A stretch of 5,464 bases of DNA. It comes from JBOHPP01 sp050731755 (GTDB lineage: Bacteria; Methylomirabilota; Methylomirabilia; Rokubacteriales; CSP1-6). The stretch covers positions 1-5,464 of the forward strand of contig JBOHPP010000270.1 of NCBI GenBank assembly GCA_050731755.1. The letters are read 5' to 3'. The position numbers and the translations under genes are program-made. Every line of letters begins with the position of its first letter. The stretch's first letter is position 1. The notes beneath the pieces were generated by a model. The model made no database searches. It saw nothing but the letters and a program-made list of their open reading frames with translations, and was not told the origin of the DNA. Below are positions 1 through 5,362 of this stretch, piece after piece.

Positions 1-589
1 CTCCAAGACCGTGGACGTCGAGCGCATCCGTCGGGCCGTCGCGGCCGGGTTGCCCGCGCTTGGAGAGAACCGGGTGCAGGAGGCCCGGGAGAAGATCGCC
101 ACACTCGGGCGGCCGGTGCCCTGGCACCTGGTCGGGCACCTGCAGACGAACAAGGTGCGCGACGGGCTCGAGGCGTTCGACCTGATCCACTCGCTCGACC
201 GGCTGGAGCTGGGGCGCGAATGCGATCGGCGCGCCCGGGCCCGAGGCCGGCCGGCGGAGGCGCTGGTGCAGGTCAACGCGGCCGGCGAGGCGTCCAAGGG
301 CGGGTTCCCGCCCGACGCCCTGGCCGACGCGCTGGAGGCGCTGGCCCGGCTCGATCACATCGTCGTGCGGGGCCTCATGACCATCCCGCCCGGCGTCGAG
401 CGCGCCGAGGAGGCCCGGCCCTGGTTCCGGGCGTTGGCCCAGCTGGCCAAGCGCCACGGGCTCGCCGAGCTGTCGATGGGCATGAGCGCGGACTTCGAGG
501 TGGCCATCGAGGAAGGCGCCACGATGGTGCGGGTGGGTACGGCGATCTTCGGCGCCCGGCCCCCGAAGGAGGCACGGCAGACCTCATGA
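1..589 (+). CDS. yggS: YggS/PLPBP-family pyridoxal phosphate homeostasis protein (5' partial)
   Basis: Non-enzymatic PLP-binding protein of the alanine-racemase-like TIM-barrel fold that buffers cytosolic vitamin B6. The reading frame is open from the first base, so the true start lies outside the window; about 35 N-terminal residues are missing compared with the roughly 230-residue family. The visible part opens with Ser-Lys-Thr (codons at 2-10). This matches the family motif AVSKT, so the lysine at 5-7 is the expected PLP-linked residue. Further family motifs follow in order: GENRVQEA, WHLVGHLQTNK, GLMTIPP, LSMGMSxDFExAI and MVRVGTAIFGAR near the C terminus. The GTG at 11 is internal to the gene and is not a start, because it falls after the PLP lysine. 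The stop overlaps the proC start in an ATGA, suggesting translational coupling. yggS next to proC is a common bacterial arrangement. The identification is very secure. Confidence 0.96.
   Translation, partial: SKTVDVERIRRAVAAGLPALGENRVQEAREKIATLGRPVPWHLVGHLQTNKVRDGLEAFDLIHSLDRLELGRECDRRARARGRPAEALVQVNAAGEASKGGFPPDALADALEALARLDHIVVRGLMTIPPGVERAEEARPWFRALAQLAKRHGLAELSMGMSADFEVAIEEGATMVRVGTAIFGARPPKEARQTS
565..572 (+). promoter_or_regulatory. Ribosome-binding site for proC
   Basis: GAAGGAGG lies 13 bases before the ATG at 586, inside the end of the yggS reading frame. It supports the start at 586 rather than the much longer upstream extension of this frame (open from 220), whose translation before 586 is arginine/glycine-rich shadow sequence. 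The spacing is on the long side. Confidence 0.6.
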
Positions 590-1410
590 GCCTCAAGGGC
601 ACGAAGGTCGGCTTCGTCGGATCGGGCAACATGGGCGAGGCGCTCATTCGCGGTCTGGTCGCCGCCAACGTGGTCCCCGCCGAGGCGATCTGGGCCAGCG
701 ACGTGAGAATCGAGCGCCTCAAGGAACTGGACCGCCAGTACGGCATCCAGCTGGCGCCCAGCAACGTGGAGCTGGTGCGCCAGGCCGACGTCGTCATTCT
801 GGCCGTCAAGCCTCAGATCATCACGCCCGTGCTTCGGGAGATCGCGCCGGCCATGACCAAGCGCAAGCTCATGATCTCGCTGGCGGCCGGCGTGTCCACG
901 GCCCGGATCCGGGCCCTGGTCGGCAAGGACGTGCGGCTCATCCGCGTCATGCCCAACACGCCGGCCCTCGTGCTCGAGGGCGTGACGGCGATCGCCAAGG
1001 CCGACGGGCTCGAGCCCGACGACCTCGACGTTGCCGGCGAGATCTTCAGCGCCGTCGGCCGCGTGGTCGTCCTGGACGAGGACCTGCTGGACGCGGTGAC
1101 CGGGCTCTCGGGCTCCGGGCCGGCCTACGTGGCCCTGGTCATCGAGTCGCTGGCCGACGGCGGCGTGAAGATGGGGCTCGACCGCCTCACCGCCATGACG
1201 CTGGCCACCCAGACGGTGCTGGGCGCGGCGAAGCTGCTCCTGGAGACAGGGATGCATCCGGGCGCGCTCAAGGACATGGTGAGCTCGCCCGGCGGCACCT
1301 CGATCACCGGCATCGCCGCCCTGGAAGAGGGCGGCATCCGGACCACCTTCATCAAGGCCGTGGAGCGGGCGACTCTCAGGTCCAAGGAGCTGGGCCAGGG
1401 TCCGGCCTGA
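586..1410 (+). CDS. proC: Pyrroline-5-carboxylate reductase
   Basis: Cytosolic NAD(P)H-dependent reduction of 1-pyrroline-5-carboxylate to L-proline, the last step of proline synthesis. The product is 274 residues, normal for ProC. Visible signatures are: the N-terminal Rossmann motif VGSGNMGEAL (residues 11-20); AVKPQ at the end of a Rossmann strand; MPNTPALV from residue 122; SGSGPAYV (175-182), the start of the helical dimerisation domain; and the family signature around residues 230-248 containing SSPGGTSITGI. The C terminus ends with the usual RSKELG. ATG 586 overlaps the yggS stop (ATGA), and the stop at 1408-1410 shares one base with the yggT start, so the gene sits inside a tightly coupled operon. 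Nothing looks truncated or odd. The extended frame upstream of 586 lacks protein-like composition and was not used. Confidence 0.97.
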   Translation: MSLKGTKVGFVGSGNMGEALIRGLVAANVVPAEAIWASDVRIERLKELDRQYGIQLAPSNVELVRQADVVILAVKPQIITPVLREIAPAMTKRKLMISLAAGVSTARIRALVGKDVRLIRVMPNTPALVLEGVTAIAKADGLEPDDLDVAGEIFSAVGRVVVLDEDLLDAVTGLSGSGPAYVALVIESLADGGVKMGLDRLTAMTLATQTVLGAAKLLLETGMHPGALKDMVSSPGGTSITGIAALEEGGIRTTFIKAVERATLRSKELGQGPA

Positions 1411-1709
1411 TGTTCGTCTTGAGCAATCTCGTCTTCACGGCGGCGCGGCTCCTGGAACTCGTGCTGTGGGCCTACTTCTGGCTCATCATCGCGCGGGCGG
1501 TCCTGTCGTGGGTGAACCCGGACCCGTACAACCCGATCGTGCGCTTCCTCAATCGGGTGACCGAGCCGGTGCTCCGCCCCATCCGCCACCGGCTGCCCAT
1601 GCTGGCCGGCGGCCTCGATCTCTCGCCGATGGTGGTCCTGCTCGCAATCTATGTCCTGGACTCGTTCCTGGTCGGCTCACTGCGCGATCTCGCGCTCAGG
1701 CTGAGGTAG
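1410..1709 (+). CDS. yggT: YggT/YlmG-family integral membrane protein
   Basis: Small inner-membrane protein of 99 residues carrying one YggT domain; E. coli YggT has two such domains and about 188 residues, whereas YlmG/Ycf19 types have one. Two hydrophobic segments are visible, roughly residues 10-32 and 72-91. Between them lie the family hallmarks SWVNPDPYNP (33-42), TEPVLRPIR (51-59) and GGLDLSP (67-73). The exact biochemical role is unknown; family members are linked to division or envelope organisation in Gram-positives and to osmotic or potassium phenotypes in E. coli. The start codon shares one base with the proC stop (TGATG), so translation is probably by re-initiation; only a weak CAGGG (1396-1400) precedes it. 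The position between proC and divIVA supports a link to division. Confidence 0.93.
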   Translation: MFVLSNLVFTAARLLELVLWAYFWLIIARAVLSWVNPDPYNPIVRFLNRVTEPVLRPIRHRLPMLAGGLDLSPMVVLLAIYVLDSFLVGSLRDLALRLR

Positions 1710-1715
1710 GGCGCC

Positions 1716-1720
1716 GGAGG
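1716..1720 (+). promoter_or_regulatory. Ribosome-binding site for divIVA-like gene
   Basis: GGAGG lies 5 bases before the ATG at 1726, in the 16-base gap after yggT. It fixes the start and indicates independent ribosome loading here. Confidence 0.7.
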
Positions 1721-1725
1721 GTTCG

Positions 1726-2205
1726 ATGCGTTTGACTCCGTTGGACATTCGCCAGCAACAGTTCACGGTCCGCATGTTTCGCGGCCTCGACCCCCAGGAG
1801 GTGGACGCCTTCCTCGAGAACGTGGCCGAGGACTACGAGACGGTGCTCCGCGAGAACACCGTGCTCCGGGAGCAGGTGATCGCGTTCGAGGAGCGCTCGC
1901 GCGGCCTGGCCGACCGCGAGAAGGCCTTGCAGGACACGCTGGTGACCGCCCAGAAGATGGCCGACGAGATGAAGGATGCCGCGCGCCGGGAGGCCCAGCT
2001 CATCGTGCGGGAGGCGGAGCTGCAGGGCGACAAGCTGGTGGAGGAGGCCCGGGCCGTGGAGGCGCGGCTGCGCAACGACATCAGCGGCCTCAAGCGCACC
2101 CGCGGCCGGCTCGTCGAGGACTTTCAGGCGACGCTGGAGCGGTATCATCGCCTCCTGGGCTCCGAGCTCGAGGCTGACGGGGGCGATGAGCCGGAGCGGA
2201 ACTGA
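1726..2205 (+). CDS. divIVA: DivIVA-domain coiled-coil protein
   Basis: A 159-residue DivIVA-family protein; B. subtilis DivIVA is about 164. These proteins form coiled-coil oligomers that sense negatively curved membrane at poles and septa and recruit partners. The N-terminal membrane-binding module is plain: LTPLDI (3-8), FT (13-14), then MFRGLDPQEVDAFL (17-30), which is the classical FRGYDxxEVxxFL motif. Phe18 and Arg19 match the membrane-inserting Phe17 and flanking Arg18 of B. subtilis, with a one-residue insertion before them. From about residue 33 to 150 the sequence is charged heptad-type coiled coil without prolines, including REAQLIVREAE, which closely resembles B. subtilis DivIVA. 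The C terminus is short and acidic. The gene follows yggT, as ylmG-ylmH-divIVA does in Gram-positives, and overlaps the next gene by 20 bases. The family is secure; a role in division or polar organisation is inferred. Confidence 0.9.
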   Translation: MRLTPLDIRQQQFTVRMFRGLDPQEVDAFLENVAEDYETVLRENTVLREQVIAFEERSRGLADREKALQDTLVTAQKMADEMKDAARREAQLIVREAELQGDKLVEEARAVEARLRNDISGLKRTRGRLVEDFQATLERYHRLLGSELEADGGDEPERN

Positions 2206-2485
2206 CGGCGCGCTCCTCAGAGTTCGCGTGCAGCCCCGAGCGTCTCGCAACGAGATCGTGGGCTGGCGCGGCGATGCCCTGGGTGTCCGGGTCACCGCCC
2301 CGCCGGTGGCGGGACAGGCCAACGTGGCGGTGACGGCGGTGGTGGCCGAGGCGCTGGGCGTGCGCGCCTCGGCGGTGACGGTGGTCCGCGGAGAGAGGGG
2401 CAGAGACAAGCTGCTGCGCGTCGCCGGGGTGAGCCCGGCTGAGGTTCGAGCGCGGCTCGCGCGTGGTGAAGGAGGAGGACGATGA
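2186..2485 (+). CDS. yggU: DUF167/YggU-family protein
   Basis: Small cytosolic protein of 99 residues, the usual size for the family (E. coli YggU is 96). Its function is not established. Family features are clear: LRVRVQPRASRNEIVGW (residues 11-27) as the first strand and loop, APPVAGQAN (38-46) as the most conserved block, and RGERGRDK (68-75). ATG 2186 is the first in-frame start giving a complete first strand; it lies inside the end of divIVA (20-base overlap) with only a weak GGGGG before it, so translation is probably coupled to divIVA. The GTG further in, in the VRVQ strand, would remove part of that strand. The stop overlaps the next start in an ATGA. Linkage of yggU to yggS and yggT is widespread in bacteria. 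Confidence 0.92.
   Translation: MSRSGTDGALLRVRVQPRASRNEIVGWRGDALGVRVTAPPVAGQANVAVTAVVAEALGVRASAVTVVRGERGRDKLLRVAGVSPAEVRARLARGEGGGR
2469..2478 (+). promoter_or_regulatory. Strong ribosome-binding site for the small exported protein
   Basis: AAGGAGGAGG ends 3 bases before the ATG at 2482 (the AAGGAGG part has 6-base spacing). It is the strongest Shine-Dalgarno in the window and lies in the end of yggU. It fixes the start of the small signal-peptide protein and argues that this short reading frame is real and well translated. Confidence 0.75.
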
Positions 2486-2799
2486 AGCGACTGATCGTAT
2501 CCGCGATGGCGGCCCTGGTGGTGGCCCTGGCCGCGCCAGCCAGTGCCGAGGACACCCCTCGGCCCTCCACGTCCACGGATCTTAACGTCGACCTGAAATT
2601 CGACCGCGACGGCTTCCGACTTGGCGGGCAACTCTTCGGCCTCGACGCGGTGTACGGGGCCTGGTTGAACGGCCAGATCCGTCGCGACGGGCTCACGCTG
2701 GATGGGCGCGTGCAGGACGGCGGCCGGGCCTTCAACTTCAAGCTCAATGCCGAGTTCACCGAGTGGCTGCTCCGAGCCCTTCGCCGGGACGTGCTCTGA
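2482..2799 (+). CDS. Small exported protein of unknown function
   Basis: I do not recognise this 105-residue protein. It begins with a textbook Sec signal peptide: MKR, a hydrophobic core of about residues 4-18, and a cleavage site after PASA (22/23). The mature part is therefore about 83 residues and should be periplasmic or secreted; no lipobox cysteine is present, and there is no cysteine at all. Residues 32-93 alternate polar and hydrophobic residues with regular glycines (DLKFDRDGFRLGGQLFG, GQIRRDGLTLDGRVQDGG), which suggests a small beta-rich fold or beta-hairpins. The end (about 94-105) looks helical and basic. A very strong ribosome-binding site and an ATGA overlap with yggU support the start and show operon membership. 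A gap of 19 bases separates it from mtnA. The export call is good; the fold is a guess. Confidence 0.85.
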   Translation: MKRLIVSAMAALVVALAAPASAEDTPRPSTSTDLNVDLKFDRDGFRLGGQLFGLDAVYGAWLNGQIRRDGLTLDGRVQDGGRAFNFKLNAEFTEWLLRALRRDVL

Positions 2800-2818
2800 T
2801 CGAGGCCCCCTCCGACCT

Positions 2819-3838
2819 GTGATCACACCCGTCCGCTGGGCGGGCGACCGGCTCATCCTCCTCGACCAGACGCGGCTGCCCGGCGAGGAGATCGAGCGCG
2901 CGTACGCGCGCTGGGAGGACGTGGCCGAGGCCATCCGCACCCTCGTCGTCCGGGGCGCCCCCGCCATCGGCGTTGCCGCCGCCTTCGGCGTGGCGCTGGC
3001 CGGTCGCCAGAGCACGGCAGCGACGTTCGACGGTCTCCTGAGCAGTCTGGAATTGGCCATGAAGGGGTTGGCCGCGACGCGGCCCACCGCCGTGAACCTC
3101 TTCTGGGCGCTCGAGCGCATGCGGAGAGCCGCGCTCGCCGCGCGCCACCTGCCGCTGGCCGACGTCCGCGCGCGGCTCGCCGCCGAGGCCCAGGCGATCC
3201 TGGATGAGGACCTCGCCGCCAACCGTCGCCTGGGCGACCACGGTGCGGTGCTGGTCCCGCCGGGAGCCCGGATCCTCACCCACTGCAACGCCGGAGCCCT
3301 GGCGACCGCTGGCTACGGCACCGCGCTGGGAGTGGTCCGCTCGGCTCACGCCCAGGGCCGGGTGGCCCTCGTGTGGGTGGACGAGACCCGCCCCGTCATG
3401 CAGGGCTCGCGCCTCACCGCCTGGGAGTGCGTGCGGGAGGGCATCCCGCATCGTCTGGTCGCCGACGTGGTGGCGGGCTCCCTCATGGCCCGCGGCGAGG
3501 TCGACCTCGTCGTCACCGGCGCCGACCGCATCGCCGCCAACGGCGATACCGCCAACAAGATCGGCACCTACGCGCTGGCCGTGCTGGCCACCCACCACGG
3601 GGTTCCCTTCTACGTCGCCGCGCCCTTTTCGACGATCGATCCCTCGCTGCCGTCGGGGCGGGACATCCCCATCGAGGAGCGCGACGCGGCGGAGGTCCGC
3701 CGGGTGGGCGCCCAGGCGACCGCGCCCGAGGCCTCGCCCGTCTACAATCCGGCCTTCGACGTCACGCCGGCCACGCTGATCAGCGCGATCATCACCGAGC
3801 GCGGTATTTTCCGGGCTCCCTACCACTTCACGGCGTAG
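2819..3838 (+). CDS. mtnA: S-methyl-5-thioribose-1-phosphate isomerase
   Basis: Methionine-salvage enzyme of the eIF2B-like fold that isomerises methylthioribose 1-phosphate (aldose) to methylthioribulose 1-phosphate (ketose). The product is 339 residues, about the normal family length. Residues matching the B. subtilis enzyme are visible: RGAPAIG (45-51) for phosphate binding, Arg88, catalytic Cys156 in THCNAG, Gln195 in MQGSRLTAWE, catalytic Asp236 in TGADRI, and Lys247 in NKIGTY. The block DIPIEERD and the C-terminal VYNPAFDVTP are also typical. This combination separates MtnA from eIF2B subunits and ribose-1,5-bisphosphate isomerase. GTG 2819 was chosen because it begins the conserved N terminus (ITPVRW) and no better start lies between it and the previous stop; its Shine-Dalgarno is poor (GAGG at 2802-2805). 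No SAM riboswitch fits in the 19-base gap, and no other salvage gene is visible in the window. Confidence 0.96.
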   Translation: MITPVRWAGDRLILLDQTRLPGEEIERAYARWEDVAEAIRTLVVRGAPAIGVAAAFGVALAGRQSTAATFDGLLSSLELAMKGLAATRPTAVNLFWALERMRRAALAARHLPLADVRARLAAEAQAILDEDLAANRRLGDHGAVLVPPGARILTHCNAGALATAGYGTALGVVRSAHAQGRVALVWVDETRPVMQGSRLTAWECVREGIPHRLVADVVAGSLMARGEVDLVVTGADRIAANGDTANKIGTYALAVLATHHGVPFYVAAPFSTIDPSLPSGRDIPIEERDAAEVRRVGAQATAPEASPVYNPAFDVTPATLISAIITERGIFRAPYHFTA

Positions 3839-3850
3839 CGGGACTCCGGC

Positions 3851-5362
3851 GTGGCGGCCAACAAAGAGACCCGGGTCGCACGCGCGTTCCACGACCGCAC
3901 GGCCCACACCCCACATTCCGTGCGCACGAGCGCCCATTCGCTCGACTGGGACATCAAGCCGTTCCCCTTCAAGGTCTACAGCGATCTCTCCGCGATCCCG
4001 TTGCCTCGCGACCTCGACCCTGTCGCGGTGGACGCGCTGGCAGCGCTGGCACCCGACGCCGCCCCGGCAGCGGCGCGGATGACTCTGGCCGATCTCACTC
4101 CCGTGCTTTACCTCTCGGCTGGCGTCACCAAGAAGAAGACGTATCCAGGCGGCGGGGAGGTGCTGTTCCGGGCGGCGCCCTCCACGGGGGCGCTCTACCA
4201 GACCGAGGTCTACGTGGCGGCCGGCGCCGTGGAGGGGCTCGAGCCCGGGCTCTATCACTTCGGCCCGGGCGACTTCGCCCTGCGCCGGCTCCGGGCTGGA
4301 GACGTACGGGCGGCCCTGGCCGTCGCGGCCGCCGAACCGGCGCTCGGCGAGCGCGCGGCCACGGTCGTGCTCAGCGGCATCTTCTGGCGCAATACGTGGA
4401 AGTACCAGGCCAGGGGTTGGCGCCATCTCTACTGGGACTCGGGCACGATGCTGGCGAACCTCGATGCCGTAGCCAACGCCCTGGGGCTGGCGCCCCGCGT
4501 CCTCACGGCCTTCGCGGACGCCGAAATCAATCGCCTTCTCGGGCTCGACGCCGAGCGCGAGAGCGCGCTGGAGCTGGTGGCGCTGGGCCCGCGCGGGGCG
4601 CCGGCTCCGCGCATCGCCGCGGTGGAGGAGATCCGCCACGACGTGCTGCCGCTTTCCTCGGAGGAGGTCGACTATCCGCTACTGCGCGAGATGCAGCAGG
4701 CCTCGGCGCTGGCGACCGCGGAGGAGGTGCGCACCTGGCGCGCGAGCGCCCCGCCGCCCCCCCGCCGTCCCCGCGGGTCGCTCACACCCCTGCCGCCGGC
4801 GCAGGCCCCGGCGGGGCGCAGCCTCGACGAGACGATCCAGCACCGCGGCTCCACCAGGCGCTTCAGCCACGCGCCGCTCACCGCCGTCGAGCTGGCGACA
4901 ACCCTCCGGTGGGCGACGCGGCCGATCGAGCTCGACGTCCCCGCCGGCCTCGTCGACCCCTATCTCATCGTCAATGCCGTGGAGGGCGTGGAGCCGGGAG
5001 CCTACCGCTACTGGTCCGACGTCCACGCCCTCGAGCGGGTGCGCGCCGGCGACTTCCGGCGCGAGTCGGCGTACCTCTGTCTCGAGCAGGCCCTCGGTGG
5101 CGATGCGGCCGCCGTCCTCTATTTCCTGGCGCCCCTCGACGCCCTCCTGGGCGCTTACGGCAATCGCGGTTACCGGCTCGCCAATCTCGAAGCGGGCCTG
5201 GCCGGCGGCCGGGCCTACCTGGCCGCCTACGCCCAGCGCTTCGGCGCGTCAGGGCTCACCTTCTATGACGGCCAGGTCGTGGAGTTCTTCTCTCCGCATG
5301 CGGCCGGTCTCGACGCCGTCTTCGTGACGGCGCTGGGCCGCGCCGCCCGGCCGCCGTGGTGA
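3851..5362 (+). CDS. Tandem nitroreductase-like (SagB/ThcOx-type) flavin oxidoreductase
   Basis: A 503-residue protein of two fused nitroreductase-fold domains. An N-terminal stretch (about 1-76), including FHDRTAHTPHSVR and LDWDIKPFPFKVY, resembles the leader of standalone SagB/ThcOx-like dehydrogenases. Domain 1 (about 77-280) carries RAAPSTGALYQTEVYV (P110-Y116 core), GLYHF, and RGWRHLYWDSGTMLANL followed by NALGL. A proline/arginine-rich linker spans 300-323. Domain 2 (about 324-503) carries the arginine loop RGSTRRF (332-338), GAYRYW and a terminal VTALGR. The motifs are complementary: domain 1 lacks the arginine loop and domain 2 lacks PSxGALY. The protein probably binds FMN and oxidises or reduces a small molecule or peptide; the substrate is unknown. 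SagB relatives form azoles in peptide toxins, but no YcaO or precursor peptide is visible here. Start GTG 3851 lies 12 bases after mtnA with no good Shine-Dalgarno; a slightly later start cannot be excluded. Family call secure, function open. Confidence 0.88.
   Translation: MAANKETRVARAFHDRTAHTPHSVRTSAHSLDWDIKPFPFKVYSDLSAIPLPRDLDPVAVDALAALAPDAAPAAARMTLADLTPVLYLSAGVTKKKTYPGGGEVLFRAAPSTGALYQTEVYVAAGAVEGLEPGLYHFGPGDFALRRLRAGDVRAALAVAAAEPALGERAATVVLSGIFWRNTWKYQARGWRHLYWDSGTMLANLDAVANALGLAPRVLTAFADAEINRLLGLDAERESALELVALGPRGAPAPRIAAVEEIRHDVLPLSSEEVDYPLLREMQQASALATAEEVRTWRASAPPPPRRPRGSLTPLPPAQAPAGRSLDETIQHRGSTRRFSHAPLTAVELATTLRWATRPIELDVPAGLVDPYLIVNAVEGVEPGAYRYWSDVHALERVRAGDFRRESAYLCLEQALGGDAAAVLYFLAPLDALLGAYGNRGYRLANLEAGLAGGRAYLAAYAQRFGASGLTFYDGQVVEFFSPHAAGLDAVFVTALGRAARPPW
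4229..4309 (+). repeat. Internal protein repeat, copy 1 (domain 1 of the tandem oxidoreductase)
   Basis: Encodes residues 127-153 (VEGLEPGLYHF...ALRRLRAGDVR). It aligns without gaps to residues 377-403, with 15 of 27 residues identical. The offset is exactly 250 residues, marking the two domains as homologous halves. The similarity lies at the protein level and the DNA has diverged, so this is an old duplication. Confidence 0.8.
4748..4819 (+). other. Proline/arginine-rich interdomain linker
   Basis: Encodes residues 300-323, dominated by Pro, Arg and Ala with four prolines in a row. It separates the two nitroreductase-like domains and is likely flexible and exposed. It includes a run of seven C at 4757-4763. 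Confidence 0.75.
4979..5059 (+). repeat. Internal protein repeat, copy 2 (domain 2 of the tandem oxidoreductase)
   Basis: Encodes residues 377-403 (VEGVEPGAYRYW...ALERVRAGDFR), the counterpart of residues 127-153 in domain 1. Similarity continues more weakly downstream to a shared terminal ALG in both halves. Confidence 0.8.

Noticed and set aside
220..585. N-terminal extension of proC
   Set aside because: The frame is open upstream, but the translation is Arg/Gly-rich shadow of yggS. ATG 586 gives the normal ProC N terminus and length and has a ribosome-binding site.
355..1257. Antisense open frame of 300 codons opposite yggS and proC
   Set aside because: Fully opposed to securely identified genes; His/Asp/Arg-rich shadow translation with no family features.
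2800..2818. SAM riboswitch or terminator before mtnA
   Set aside because: The gap is only 19 bases, with no stable hairpin or U-tract, far too short for a riboswitch.
1696..3288. Antisense open frame of 530 codons spanning several genes
   Set aside because: It covers divIVA, yggU, the exported protein and part of mtnA in antisense. Its composition is arginine/serine/proline-rich shadow sequence without domain signals.
2756..4639. Long antisense open frame of 627 codons
   Set aside because: It lies opposite mtnA and the oxidoreductase, whose families are certain. Its translation is rich in Arg, Gly, His and Asp with no recognisable motif, as expected for high-GC shadow frames.
4757..4763. 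Run of seven C as a possible frameshift joining two genes
   Set aside because: The frame is continuous and both flanking domains read correctly in the same phase, with a sensible linker, so no frameshift or artificial fusion is indicated.
3373..5268. A + strand open frame of 631 codons in another phase
   Set aside because: It runs through mtnA and the oxidoreductase out of frame, and its translation is nearly all Arg, Gly, Ala and Pro. It reflects high-GC codon usage, not a gene.
3851..5362. TOMM/azole peptide biosynthesis cluster
   Set aside because: Only the SagB-like oxidoreductase is present; no YcaO cyclodehydratase, short precursor peptide, protease or exporter is visible in the window.
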